A stretch of DNA of 64,000 nt, from assembly GCA_019695175.1 (NCBI GenBank), contig JAIBAM010000002.1:62001-126000 (forward strand), in the 5' to 3' direction. Under the pieces are notes generated by a model, which had not been told where the DNA came from, did not search any database, and was given only the letters and a program-made list of their open reading frames with translations. The stretch comes from Bdellovibrionales bacterium (GTDB lineage: Bacteria > Bdellovibrionota > Bdellovibrionia > Bdellovibrionales > UBA1609). The position numbers and the translations under genes were made by a program. Positions 16,509 to 26,039 of this stretch are shown piece by piece; the stretch's first letter is position 1, and each line of letters starts with the position of its first letter.

Positions 16509-17405
16509 ATGAAGATCCTAGTCTTGCTTTTCTTATCAAAGTTAACTTTATTCCTCAGACTTCTTTTATTGGTGTTTTTTTTCCATAACCAAGTTCATGC
16601 TTCTGGTGAAACTGAAAGCCCCACGACCTTAAAAGTCATCCAGGATAAAAAATTAGTTCAAACTCTCACTTATTCCTATCTCGACCAACATCCGCAAAAA
16701 CAATATTTAAAAATTCCCCAAGATCCAGCCTATGACAATCAACCAAGGGAATATGATGCTATTCCCTTCCAAGCTCTTTTTCCTCAGATAAAAAAAAATC
16801 CAAATACTTTTTTTCAGATTAAGGCCACTGATGGATTCACCTCTCTTTTATCAGCAGACAAACTGCTCCATCAAGATCAAACAAAATCCATTGCCTACCT
16901 TGCCTTTGAACCTCCGCAAAAATGGCCTCTACTTAGTAAAAGCCATAAGACAGCCGGTCCTTTTTATCTAATATGGTCCCACCCCGAGCTCAGTCATATT
17001 CAAAAGGAAGAGTGGCCCTACAGCATTGTTACAATTGAAATTAAAACAAATTCTTTAGAGAATCTATTTCCTCAAATATTTCCCAAACCAATATCAAAAG
17101 CCAACTCTGCAAGTCAAAAGGGACTCCATGTATTTGTAAAAAACTGTTTTACCTGCCACACTCTCAACCAAGCGGGAGAGAGCTCCATGGGACCTGATTT
17201 AAATCTTCCCATGAACCCAACAGAGTATTTTAAACCTAAGATCTTAAAACAATTTATTCGAGCGCCTGAAAGCGTCCGAACATGGCCAAACAGAAAAATG
17301 GTTGGTTTTAATAAAGATCAGCTATCGGAAAGGGAGTTGGACCAACTTATCTCCTATTTACAAATAATGGCCCTGCAGAAGAAATTACCCGATCTAAAAA
17401 AATAA
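16509..17405 (+). CDS. Periplasmic cytochrome c fused to a molybdopterin-oxidoreductase-like domain
   Basis: 298 residues with an N-terminal signal/anchor. Residues about 35-180 resemble the sulfite-oxidase-like molybdopterin-binding fold (YDAIPFQALFP, IKATDGFTSLLSADKLL, GPFYLIWSHPEL), but the cofactor-binding Cys is absent, so it is probably a non-catalytic version. The C-terminal domain is a mono-heme cytochrome c with CFTCH (Cys213, Cys216, His217) and likely axial Met264. It likely passes electrons in the periplasm. The gene stands alone with AT-rich flanks. Confidence 0.68.
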   Translation: MKILVLLFLSKLTLFLRLLLLVFFFHNQVHASGETESPTTLKVIQDKKLVQTLTYSYLDQHPQKQYLKIPQDPAYDNQPREYDAIPFQALFPQIKKNPNTFFQIKATDGFTSLLSADKLLHQDQTKSIAYLAFEPPQKWPLLSKSHKTAGPFYLIWSHPELSHIQKEEWPYSIVTIEIKTNSLENLFPQIFPKPISKANSASQKGLHVFVKNCFTCHTLNQAGESSMGPDLNLPMNPTEYFKPKILKQFIRAPESVRTWPNRKMVGFNKDQLSERELDQLISYLQIMALQKKLPDLKK

Positions 17406-17574
17406 AACCCGTTTAAAATCAGTAAAAGTAAAATAAAAACTACAAATTAGAGTCGGATTTTTACAAAAACAAAAACTTAGTGTAGAACTGGGATGAAATT
17501 TTCCTTACATTTCCCTAAAAATATTGTTTGGAGATGATGCGAATCGCAAAATAATTATAAGGAGCCTCAATACT

Positions 17575-18132
17575 ATGATTATCTATGAAGCCACTCCCAA
17601 TCCTAACTCAATGAAATTTATTGTCACTGACCGAGTGCTATCTAATGAAAGCCTTCACTTTTCCTCCCTTCAATCAAGTCATAGAAGCCCCTTGGCGCAA
17701 AAGCTTTTTGGGTTCCCTTGGATGTCTCAAGTTCTTATTGGAAGCAATTTTATTACTATAACGAAACAAGATTGGGTGGATTGGACTGTACTTGCTGATC
17801 CTTTGGTAAATTTACTGGAAGAACATCTGACGCAAGGTTTACCCATCATCTTACCCGCCACTTCTGGACAACCTTTAGAGACAACAAAAAACGCTTCGGA
17901 GTTGGAACAACAAATTCAACAAGTTATTAATGAAGAAATTCGACCCGCCTTGGCCCTTGACGGAGGCGATATTATTTTTGAGCGTTTTGATAAGGGAATT
18001 GTTTATTTACAAATGCTCGGTTCCTGCTCTGGTTGCCCCAGCGCTACAATGACCCTTAAAGAAGGAATAGAAACCCGTCTTAAAAATCAATTTCCTCAAG
18101 TTCTAAGTGTTTTATCCATAGGCGGCTCTTGA
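17575..18132 (+). CDS. Nfu-type Fe-S cluster scaffold/carrier protein
   Basis: 185 residues from Met 17575, which has AAGGAGC 9 bp upstream; an earlier in-frame codon at 17524 lacks such support. The N-terminal 85 residues match the Nfu N-terminal domain (EATPNPNSMKFIV, FPWMSQVLIGSNFITITK). The C-terminal NifU-like domain has LALDGGDI and CSGCPSATMTLKEGIE, with the two cysteines that hold a bridging cluster. It delivers Fe-S clusters to client proteins in the cytoplasm. Confidence 0.92.
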   Translation: MIIYEATPNPNSMKFIVTDRVLSNESLHFSSLQSSHRSPLAQKLFGFPWMSQVLIGSNFITITKQDWVDWTVLADPLVNLLEEHLTQGLPIILPATSGQPLETTKNASELEQQIQQVINEEIRPALALDGGDIIFERFDKGIVYLQMLGSCSGCPSATMTLKEGIETRLKNQFPQVLSVLSIGGS

Positions 18133-18364
18133 AATGAAGTCGATAGAATCCAAGCAATCCCTTGTCACTGAAAAATTTACGGGGAGTGTGAAAAATTTAA
18201 GGTAAGTTCCCTCTTTCTTCTTTTCATAAAATGCTCTAGTTTCTTGGACAAGATTTCTTCATAGAATTTGGGAGCTCGGAAGGGGTTTACTTTAAGCAAA
18301 GCCGTTGCGTTGATGGGATATTTTTAAGGTTTTTCTTATTGGAATAAAATGGGGGGACATTACT

Positions 18365-19072
18365 TTGGGGAAACTGTCGTTTATTTTATCGGTAAAAATA
18401 AAATTAGGGTTGCTTTTGATTTTTGGTTTTATAACGTTCCATTTTTCTTTAAAAAGTGGGTTTACCACTTTGGCTTATGCAAGCGAAACCGCATCAGAGA
18501 AATATAAAAACCCCCTCCGGGTTTTTTTATATAGAGAGCAAATTCAAAGCGAACACTCAGAACCCAATCGAAGATTCTTTGATAAAAACCCCTCCTATCA
18601 GATTTCCCTTGAGGTGATGAGGGGATATCTTTTTTTATATTATCCAAAGATCCCTGAATCCCCTCCATTGTTAATAGGTTATTGTGGTCTAGGTTGCAAC
18701 TTGACCCAAACAGAACACCTTGTTGGCTATATTAGAAATTTAAGTGACGATCCCAAAAATCAATTCAGTAAATATATCTTATATCAATTCAAAGCTCGTG
18801 GAAAATTCAGCATCCTTCTTGTAACTACAGAAGGTATTTATTTACTCAATCAATTGCAGAAAAATTCCTCTGATTCCTCTGAGTTGTTGGCACTTGATTC
18901 GACTACTCATATTCCATTGACGGCAATTCAACCAAACGTTACTGCAACACCTGAAGGACCGATCTGGAAAACCCCAGGGTTTTTACTCTTGCAAATACGA
19001 TCACCTTTTGATTCTCCAAATAAAATTATTGATGTTACACATGCATCTTCGTGCTTTGGGCTTCTACTGTAA
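18365..19072 (+). CDS. Secreted protein of unknown function
   Basis: 235 residues starting at TTG 18365 with GGGGGA about 8 bp upstream. An N-terminal hydrophobic segment (LGLLLIFGFITFHFSL) ending near AYASETASEK fits a signal peptide. The rest shows a beta-rich pattern with two close cysteines (GYCGLGCNLTQ) and no family I recognise. It is followed at about 19118-19150 by a GGGTTGT...ACAACCC hairpin shared with the convergent AsmA-like gene. Confidence 0.6.
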   Translation: MGKLSFILSVKIKLGLLLIFGFITFHFSLKSGFTTLAYASETASEKYKNPLRVFLYREQIQSEHSEPNRRFFDKNPSYQISLEVMRGYLFLYYPKIPESPPLLIGYCGLGCNLTQTEHLVGYIRNLSDDPKNQFSKYILYQFKARGKFSILLVTTEGIYLLNQLQKNSSDSSELLALDSTTHIPLTAIQPNVTATPEGPIWKTPGFLLLQIRSPFDSPNKIIDVTHASSCFGLLL

Positions 19073-19151
19073 GTAATTTTTTGAACCTGTGATCACGATT
19101 AAAACAAAAATATGGGGTTGTTTTTCATATTTATCAGACAACCCTGGGGGC

Positions 19152-21254
19152 CTACTCCATTAATAAAACCTCAGGCCAAAAGCCCTTCAACTTATAATTT
19201 CCTAGGGCGCCCACTTTCATTTCCCCTTCAACATGACCTTTGGACCAAGAGCCTCGGCTTAAAAATTTAGATCCCAGACTCTGGGGGATCTTACCTTTTA
19301 AATCCCAATTCCAATTGGAACCATCAACGCTGAGTTGACCCTTTACATTTTGTACAGCAACCCGACCATCACTTTTGCGCCACTCCTTCCACAAGATATC
19401 CAACCCTTTAAATCCTTTAGGCATATTTTCCCAAAGTAATTCCATCACAGACACTTTCAACTGAACTTTTTCATTTTTGTAAACACTTTCAATTTTAAAT
19501 TGTTGAGCTCGACAATCTTTACCACTTAAAATCCCAACACTGCCCTTTCCAATCCAGTTTTTTAAGTGTCCATTGTATAAATTTCCTGTCCCCTGGAGTG
19601 TGACGTCGTTCATCTCCCCTCGAAGCATGAGCTTTTCCACAGCAGAATTAAATTTCAATTGTTTTATATTCAAATGAAACCATCCATTCAGAAAATTTTT
19701 GTCCAATTGAAATCTGGCCTGGATATCGGACTGACCATTTTCCAAATCAACCTGATCAATAAATCCATAAATCTTATCTGTTTTAAGTTCTAACCGCCCC
19801 TCCAAACGACTGACTTTTTGTTTTTCCTGAATACTTTGTCTGGAAAACAAAATGTCTAAATCAGTCATTTCACCTTTAAAGGAAGCGTTCTCTCCAGAAA
19901 AAATTTGCAAGGTCCCATTTAAAAAACCAAAATTACCAATAACCCCACTGTAACCCCTTCGATCCACACTTTCTAAAATCTGCTGAATGGAAAAATGTCG
20001 AAAATCCACAGAAAACTTTGAAAATTTTTCTTTCTTTTCCAAAGGAAAAAAATTCCAGTCTTTTATTTGTAAAATTCCGCCCGAACCCACTAAAATAAAA
20101 TTTTCCCCACGAATATCCAGTGATGGTTTCCCTACAAAAAGATTTGAGAAACTCCCCTTTATGATAAACTTTCCATTGACCCACAATCTCTTAGGTTGAA
20201 AATTATCCATTTCAATTATGTGGAACCTCTGAAATCCTTCCACAATTTGGAGTGCAGGAACATTGGCAACCTGAAGAAGACCGGTGTATTCCTTCTTTTG
20301 CAACTGGATCTGTCCACTGGACACAACTTTACCTTCACGCATAGGAATCTCTAAAAGATGATCCAGAGAGGATTGGGAAATATTGATTTTAAAGATAACA
20401 GGTGTTCTACCCAAAACTTCATACCAAACCGAGGTGGGATTCAAGGATCCCATAAGAGCAATTCTTTGGGAAACTGAATTAAAAAGAATCCTTAAATGGG
20501 AAAAATCGACAAAATCCTGATTTGGAAAAGGCCCCAAAATCTTTAAGTTACTAATCTCAATACCATCAATTTTATTTAAAAAACGATTCCAAAAATCAGG
20601 CCATTGCATTTTCAAAAAATCCGTTATTTTATTTTCCCATCTCCCCCATAATTCTTTATTCTCCTTTTGCCCCTTAAGAAAAGGTGACTTTTGTTCATTG
20701 GCCTCAAGTTTAAAAGTTGGTGAGTCCGGATCAAACCTCAATTTTTTAGCTAAAAAATGAATGTCATGATTTTCTTGATGTTGCGAATCTGAATTATTTT
20801 GCTTTAAATTTTCCTGGGACGAACCCACCTCACTTTGTAACTGTGGACTCCAAAGAGATCCACCTTGTACTTGAACCAAACCCAAACGTACTTTTTTTTG
20901 TAATAAATCCGAAAGCGAAAGAGGGCAAAACACTTCATAAAGAATAACTTCGAAGGGTCCATTCTCAGATTCATTATTATAAAATTTTAGATTTTTAAAC
21001 TCCAGACCCACTCGCGGCCACCAACCATCAGCCAATTTGACTCGCGCATGGGAAAATTGCACTTTCATAGGAAGGAGTTGGGGAGACATTACGCTCACCA
21101 CCCAATGTCGAATTTGTCTCTCTGAAAGTAACACTCTAACAGAGCCACCCAAGAAAAAAGCCACAAGGATGGCAACAATAAACCAAACCCCACCTAAGGG
21201 AGCCAATGATGACGTTACGGATTTATTTTGCTCTATCTTAGGATTGTGGCCCAC
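19152..21254 (-). CDS. AsmA-like envelope protein
   Basis: 700 residues with one N-terminal transmembrane helix (about 22-45) and a long beta-rich periplasmic part. The opening VQFSHARVKLADGWWPRVGLEFKNLKFYN and repeated 'LxGxLxLxxxxxxG' patterns fit the AsmA/TamB/YhdP superfamily, whose members bridge the inner and outer membranes and move lipids. Length and single N-terminal anchor match AsmA. Assignment rests on architecture, not on a diagnostic motif. The gene is convergent with its left neighbour and stands alone. Confidence 0.58.
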   Translation of the reverse strand: MGHNPKIEQNKSVTSSLAPLGGVWFIVAILVAFFLGGSVRVLLSERQIRHWVVSVMSPQLLPMKVQFSHARVKLADGWWPRVGLEFKNLKFYNNESENGPFEVILYEVFCPLSLSDLLQKKVRLGLVQVQGGSLWSPQLQSEVGSSQENLKQNNSDSQHQENHDIHFLAKKLRFDPDSPTFKLEANEQKSPFLKGQKENKELWGRWENKITDFLKMQWPDFWNRFLNKIDGIEISNLKILGPFPNQDFVDFSHLRILFNSVSQRIALMGSLNPTSVWYEVLGRTPVIFKINISQSSLDHLLEIPMREGKVVSSGQIQLQKKEYTGLLQVANVPALQIVEGFQRFHIIEMDNFQPKRLWVNGKFIIKGSFSNLFVGKPSLDIRGENFILVGSGGILQIKDWNFFPLEKKEKFSKFSVDFRHFSIQQILESVDRRGYSGVIGNFGFLNGTLQIFSGENASFKGEMTDLDILFSRQSIQEKQKVSRLEGRLELKTDKIYGFIDQVDLENGQSDIQARFQLDKNFLNGWFHLNIKQLKFNSAVEKLMLRGEMNDVTLQGTGNLYNGHLKNWIGKGSVGILSGKDCRAQQFKIESVYKNEKVQLKVSVMELLWENMPKGFKGLDILWKEWRKSDGRVAVQNVKGQLSVDGSNWNWDLKGKIPQSLGSKFLSRGSWSKGHVEGEMKVGALGNYKLKGFWPEVLLME

Positions 21255-21433
21255 TCGTCCCCCAATCTTTATCCAAAGCCCTAGATCCTTGTCTTTTGGA
21301 CACTAGAGTCGAATGGGAAACTTTGCACCAGCGACCCTTTGCTGATAGAAGTATTTTTTCTCAATCGACTTTCAGAATTTATTAGCTCTGGGCAACGCAA
21401 TAATTTACTAAATTACTATGATAATAATTGTGA

Positions 21434-21913
21434 CTATTTAAAATAAAAATTAAGGACTTCTAACTCTCGCTCTCCTTTAGGAGTTTTCATTTCTACGTAA
21501 TCACCCTTTTTCTTTCCGATCAAACTTCGCGCTAAAGGAGAAAATATAGATATTCTCCCTTCTTTAACACTGGCCTCATCCTCACCCACTATTTGATATT
21601 CAAGCTTTTCATTGGTTTCACAATCTTCAAGCATAACAAAAGCACCAAAAATAATGGTGTTGGACTTAAGTAGGGAGGTGTCCACAACTTCTGCATTAGC
21701 CAGTTTACCTTGCACTTCAGCAATTCTCGCCTCGACAAAAGCCTGTCTTTCTTTTGCAGCATCATAGTCCGCATTTTCACTAATATCCCCATGGCCACGA
21801 GCTTCTTCTATAGCACGAATAACCGAAGGCCGTTCTGAATGTAAAAGATTTTTTAATTCATTTTCTAACTTAGCTTTCCCGGCTAAAGTCATAGGTTGGC
21901 GATCTGTCATCAT
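21434..21913 (-). CDS. greA: Transcription elongation factor GreA
   Basis: 159 residues. I chose Met 21913 because GGAG lies 6 bp upstream; Met 21910 is also possible, while Met 21925 has no ribosome site. The N-terminal coiled coil carries GHGDISENADYDAAKERQ, with the acidic tip residues that enter the RNA polymerase secondary channel. The C-terminal FKBP-like domain (IFSPLARSLIGKKKGDYVEMKTPKGERELEVL) is standard. It rescues backtracked polymerase by stimulating RNA cleavage. Confidence 0.96.
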   Translation of the reverse strand: MMTDRQPMTLAGKAKLENELKNLLHSERPSVIRAIEEARGHGDISENADYDAAKERQAFVEARIAEVQGKLANAEVVDTSLLKSNTIIFGAFVMLEDCETNEKLEYQIVGEDEASVKEGRISIFSPLARSLIGKKKGDYVEMKTPKGERELEVLNFYFK

Positions 21914-22038
21914 ATCACACTCCATGGGATAAAAATTTAGGCCCCGTATTATATTGAAAACCCTTCATACGGCAACAAAAAACGTATAAAAACAATTTCA
22001 AGGCAATTTTTAAAAATCCCGATAAGATCAAAAGATAG

Positions 22039-23055
22039 ATGAGAACACATGCAAAAATCCAATCTTTAAATGTTTCTGAATTGGTTAAAAAAATTAATCA
22101 AGCTCAAACGATTATTCTTACCACTCACAAACAATGTGATGGCGATGGCTTGGGAGCCATGATGGCACTGTATTATGGACTCAAAAAAGTAGGAAAAAAA
22201 GTTCGAGTGATCGCCGTCGATGAGGTTCCCAAAAAATATCATTTCTTAAACCCCGAACTTCATATTGAGGTTTTTGAAAAAAATATACCCCCTATTCAAA
22301 AATCTGATCTGGCACTTATTTTTGACACTAATGATAAACGCTTGGTCGCTCCTTTATTTGAAAAACTCGAAGAAAATTGTGGAGTGATCTTATTTGTTGA
22401 CCATCACCCCATTCTAAATGAAGGCCCGGAGCCCACAGAAAACTCTTACATCGAAACTCAAGCTGCTAGCACCGGTGAGATCGCCTTTTTCATACTTAAA
22501 GGACTTAATTTACATTTCGATGAATCCATTGCTCGAGCTCTTTATACCAGTATCACCTTTGATACTCAGCTTTATCGATTTGTACGAAACTCACCCAACA
22601 GTCACCTTATTGCAGCGGAACTTCTTACGTACATTCATAATGCAGAGGAAATTCATCGCTATCTCTTTGCCACCCATACCAAAGAAAAAATTTCTTTTTT
22701 GGCCCTAGCATTTAGTCAAATTGAGTATTTTGCTCACAATCAAATTGCTGTTTTAAAATTGCGTCGTGACGATATTCTTAAACACAACCTGGACATGGAT
22801 GACTCTAGAGATGTTATTGATATGATCATGAATATCAACTCACTGCAGGCCGCTGCACTGTTTAGAGAAGATGCCACTCAAGAGTACAAAATGAGTTTAC
22901 GGAGCAAAGGTCAGATTGAAGTTCTTGGCATTGCAGAAGAGTTCCAAGGAGGTGGGCATATGTTTGCCTCAGGCGCCACAATCAAAGGGAATTACGATCA
23001 GGTCAAAAACCGTGTGGTTGAGCTCTTACACAATCGACTTAAAAATCGTCGTTAG
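22039..23055 (+). CDS. nrnA: DHH-family nano-RNase / pAp phosphatase (NrnA-like)
   Basis: 338 residues. The DHH domain shows QCDGDGLGAMMAL, DTNDKRL, VDHHP and STGEI, which carry the metal-binding residues. The C-terminal DHHA1 domain has MSLRSKGQIEVLGIAEEFQGGGHMFASGATI. This fits NrnA proteins, which degrade very short RNAs and dephosphorylate pAp; a c-di-AMP phosphodiesterase role is another possibility for the family. Ribosome site is weak. Confidence 0.85.
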   Translation: MRTHAKIQSLNVSELVKKINQAQTIILTTHKQCDGDGLGAMMALYYGLKKVGKKVRVIAVDEVPKKYHFLNPELHIEVFEKNIPPIQKSDLALIFDTNDKRLVAPLFEKLEENCGVILFVDHHPILNEGPEPTENSYIETQAASTGEIAFFILKGLNLHFDESIARALYTSITFDTQLYRFVRNSPNSHLIAAELLTYIHNAEEIHRYLFATHTKEKISFLALAFSQIEYFAHNQIAVLKLRRDDILKHNLDMDDSRDVIDMIMNINSLQAAALFREDATQEYKMSLRSKGQIEVLGIAEEFQGGGHMFASGATIKGNYDQVKNRVVELLHNRLKNRR

Positions 23056-23117
23056 AGCAGCAACCAAATTTTAAAGTTCGAAGTTCTTTCTACTAAAAAG
23101 ATTTAAATCGTTAATGA

Positions 23118-23555
23118 CTAGGCTGGCTTTTGCAGACGATACTGCAACAATTCTATGACATCCTTTCGACAAGATCCACAAGCTGTACTGGCTGTAGTCC
23201 ATAGGGATATTTTTTCTGGCGTGTGAGCCCCTAAAAGAATCGACTGATCCACTCGATCTCTTTTAACAAACCGGCAGTGGCAAAGTTCTTCTTCTATCTG
23301 GGGGGGATTCCATTGAGAACGAGAACGCAGAATCAATTCCCGCAACATCATCTCCCCAGAGCTGTTACCTTCGGGTAAAATTGATTTATTTATTCTATCG
23401 ACAAGGTGGGGGCGCCATTCTTGCATCAAGGTCAACAATTCGGGTCCACCGATGCCTTGCAATCCAGCTGAAACAACTAAACCTTGGGTATCCTTCTCTA
23501 TTTTTAGAGTCAACTCATCGGCACCAGGAATGAAAACTTTTATTGTATATTCCAT
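23118..23555 (-). CDS. BFD-like [2Fe-2S] protein
   Basis: 145 residues. The C-terminal half matches the bacterioferritin-associated ferredoxin-like [2Fe-2S] domain, with CHC (Cys92, Cys94) and CGSC (Cys126, Cys129). The N-terminal 85 residues start with an IKVFIPGADELTLKIE pattern and may be a NifU-like module of unknown role. The protein may take part in iron or Fe-S handling. Two 19-bp direct repeats lie directly upstream, suggesting regulation. Confidence 0.75.
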   Translation of the reverse strand: MEYTIKVFIPGADELTLKIEKDTQGLVVSAGLQGIGGPELLTLMQEWRPHLVDRINKSILPEGNSSGEMMLRELILRSRSQWNPPQIEEELCHCRFVKRDRVDQSILLGAHTPEKISLWTTASTACGSCRKDVIELLQYRLQKPA

Positions 23556-23612
23556 AAGTTTTTATCACACCCATAAAAAGAAAAAGCGTTTCAATTTTTT
23601 TAAAACCTGTTC

Positions 23613-23654
23613 CAATTGATAACTGTCTATTGTTGCAATTGATAACAGTCTATT
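23613..23654. repeat. Two 19-bp direct repeats, candidate operator
   Basis: CAATTGATAAC(T/A)GTCTATT at 23613-23631 and 23636-23654, with one mismatch and a 23-bp period (about two helical turns). They lie 58-99 bp upstream of the BFD-like start, so a regulator could bind both on one face of DNA. The regulator's identity is unknown. Confidence 0.8.
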
Positions 23655-23715
23655 CTAGTTAATACTGAATACCTCTCCTATAGGCTCCTGTTTTGGAATG
23701 CAGGAATCTTTCTTT

Positions 23716-25224
23716 CTAAAATAACAACTCTTTCTGAGTCCGATTTTTTCTTGAAAGAGGAAAACTACATATAAATTCTGCTCCTGAGCCAAATTCACTT
23801 TTTACTTGGACCTCTCCCCCATGACTCTGCATGATTTGTTTAACCAAGGAAAGACCAATACCAGACCCACCCACTTGCCTTGAGCGTGCCTCATCCACTC
23901 GGTAGAATCGTTCAAAAAGAAAAGCCTGGCTTTGCAAGGGAATTCCTGGTCCATCATCTTTGACATGTAACTCCACATTGAACTGACCCAACGTCCAACT
24001 GATTTCAATAATTCCACCTTGAGGAACATATCTAACTGCATTCTGTAAAAGATTTCTTAAAACTTGTTCCACGCGACTTTCATCCCCATAAAGCTGTTCT
24101 ATTTCGAATTTCTTTTTCACAGTGTGAAAACGACCGTCCACTTGATTTAAAACAATTTCAGTAAGGGACTTCAAATCCATATTTTTTTTATTTAATTTCG
24201 CTCCCGATTGTAAAATAGATAAATCTAAAAGATCGTCTACAAGATGGGCCAATCGCTCCACATTGCGATCTATGATATTTAAGAAGGATTTGATCTCATT
24301 TCCATTTTGAACAGGGATCGGTTGAGAACACTGGGTAAATTTGGATAGATCCGCTTGGACAGTTTGTAAATACCCCTTAATGGAGGTCAGAGGGGTTTTT
24401 AATTCATGGGAGACATTTCCCACGAACTCAACACGCATTTGTTCGGCCTTTTTCATTTCGGTCACATCATGAAAAACAGCCACCGCTCCATAAATTTCTT
24501 GATTGTGTTTTTTCTTTAAAGGTGCCACAGAAACTTGAAAGTTTTTTTCGAGGCGATCGCTCATTTGCAACTGAACATTTACCCGACAATGAATTCCTTT
24601 TTTTAAACTAGATTCATAGGCAAATAATATATCTGGAGCCCTTAAAACTTCGCTAAGACTTTGTTTTAAAACCTCATCCTCTAAATCCCCTGATTCCGAT
24701 TTTGGCTGAAAGAGAAGCGCAAATTGAGAATTATAAAATAAGATATTGAAATGTTGATCAATGGCCAAAACAGCTTCATTAATGGCAGCCATAATGGTTC
24801 GCAATTCGGTTTTTTCTCGGGAAAGTCGAATTGTTTTTATTTGTAAATCTCGACTCAATTCACCCAGAGCTCTCTCAAACTCATACCATTCCCCAGGCTC
24901 ATCGGAACCAAATAACTCTTCTTCTGTTCCTTCTTCGAGGGGAAATCTTTGGATGCGTTGAATTTTGGCTAACAAACGACCTAAGGGAAAAATAAGTCGC
25001 CCCGCCATCCATAAGGAAATAGCTACCACCGTCACCGCTGATGCCCCCAGAGTGACTAAAACTATCTTTCGTCCCATTAAAAATGATTCTTGATTAAAAT
25101 TTTGATGCAAAAGCCATAAATAAATGAGGCCATCGACTAATAATAGCAATGCTGATGTAACTAATATTTGTTTAAAAAAGAGCCAACGAAAAAGCCGCCG
25201 AGGAAAAGGAGCTGAAAAATTCAT
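23716..25224 (-). CDS. phoR: Phosphate-sensing histidine kinase PhoR
   Basis: 502 residues: two N-terminal transmembrane segments (about 17-38 and 54-80), a HAMP-like linker, a PAS domain (about 140-255) and a kinase core. The phosphorylated His is His273 in VSHELKTPLTS. ATP-binding boxes NLLQNAVRYV, DDGPGIP and GSGIGLSLVKQI are intact. Its start overlaps the stop of phoB by 4 bp, and it is the last gene of the pst-pho operon. Absence of a large periplasmic domain fits PhoR, which senses PstSCAB/PhoU state. Confidence 0.93.
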   Translation of the reverse strand: MNFSAPFPRRLFRWLFFKQILVTSALLLLVDGLIYLWLLHQNFNQESFLMGRKIVLVTLGASAVTVVAISLWMAGRLIFPLGRLLAKIQRIQRFPLEEGTEEELFGSDEPGEWYEFERALGELSRDLQIKTIRLSREKTELRTIMAAINEAVLAIDQHFNILFYNSQFALLFQPKSESGDLEDEVLKQSLSEVLRAPDILFAYESSLKKGIHCRVNVQLQMSDRLEKNFQVSVAPLKKKHNQEIYGAVAVFHDVTEMKKAEQMRVEFVGNVSHELKTPLTSIKGYLQTVQADLSKFTQCSQPIPVQNGNEIKSFLNIIDRNVERLAHLVDDLLDLSILQSGAKLNKKNMDLKSLTEIVLNQVDGRFHTVKKKFEIEQLYGDESRVEQVLRNLLQNAVRYVPQGGIIEISWTLGQFNVELHVKDDGPGIPLQSQAFLFERFYRVDEARSRQVGGSGIGLSLVKQIMQSHGGEVQVKSEFGSGAEFICSFPLSRKNRTQKELLF

Positions 25225-26003
25225 TTTTTTTCCACGTCAAGGAATCGAACTCGATAACCCACACCACGAATGGTTTCAATGAGATCCGCATACTCTTTAA
25301 GTTTTTTTCGAATACCAAACACATGAGTGTCTACAGTTCGACCCACCACATTCACCCCTTCACCTTGAATTTCTTCAATCAACTTTTCCCTTGAAAGAAC
25401 TTTACCTTGATGACTGAATAAAGCCTCCATTAAACGAAATTCAGATCGAGTGAGATCCAGTTTTTCCCCTTGCAAGAAACTCTCATAAGAGTCTGGAAGC
25501 AATAAAAGCTCCCCCACCCTCAATTCTCTACTTTTTGGTATTGCTTGAGTTTGGTTAAACTTCTTTTGTTGCTGCAACCACTGGTTCCTCCGTAGGAGTG
25601 CATGAACCCGAGCCATGAGGACCAGCGTATCAAAAGGCTTGCATAAATAGTCGTCGGCCCCGGCATCTAAACCCGTCGCAATGTGCTCTGGAGCCGATCG
25701 AGCTGTAACAAACAAAATAGGTAAATGATCATAACGAGGCTGAGTTCTCATCCAACGCGTGACCTCTAAACCATTTCGTTCCGGAAGCATCCAATCAATA
25801 ACAACCAATTGAAATTCAAATTGATCTAGCCATGATTGAGCTTGTTTTCCATCTTCGACTTCCTTGACAAAAAAACCCTCTCGACGAAGATGCAAAGAGA
25901 TAAGTTCGCGGATCTCGAGCTCGTCCTCTACTACCAAAATATGTTTATTGCTTGTCATTAAAGTTGGAGTAAATGATTCTTGTTTATTTAAAATTTCCTT
26001 CAT
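25221..26003 (-). CDS. phoB: Phosphate response regulator PhoB
   Basis: 260 residues. Start 26003 has AGGGGA close upstream; a later Met at 25958 lacks a ribosome site. The receiver domain has LVVEDE, phosphoacceptor Asp70 in VVIDWMLPERNG, and the Lys switch in DDYLCKPFD. The C-terminal winged helix (LTRSEFRLMEALF, VGRTVDTHVFGIRKKL, IRGVGYRV) binds Pho boxes. It should act on the site found upstream of pstS. Confidence 0.95.
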   Translation of the reverse strand: MKEILNKQESFTPTLMTSNKHILVVEDELEIRELISLHLRREGFFVKEVEDGKQAQSWLDQFEFQLVVIDWMLPERNGLEVTRWMRTQPRYDHLPILFVTARSAPEHIATGLDAGADDYLCKPFDTLVLMARVHALLRRNQWLQQQKKFNQTQAIPKSRELRVGELLLLPDSYESFLQGEKLDLTRSEFRLMEALFSHQGKVLSREKLIEEIQGEGVNVVGRTVDTHVFGIRKKLKEYADLIETIRGVGYRVRFLDVEKK

Positions 26004-26039
26004 TTTCCCCTACCTCGTCATTTTATCTAGAATCCTGTT

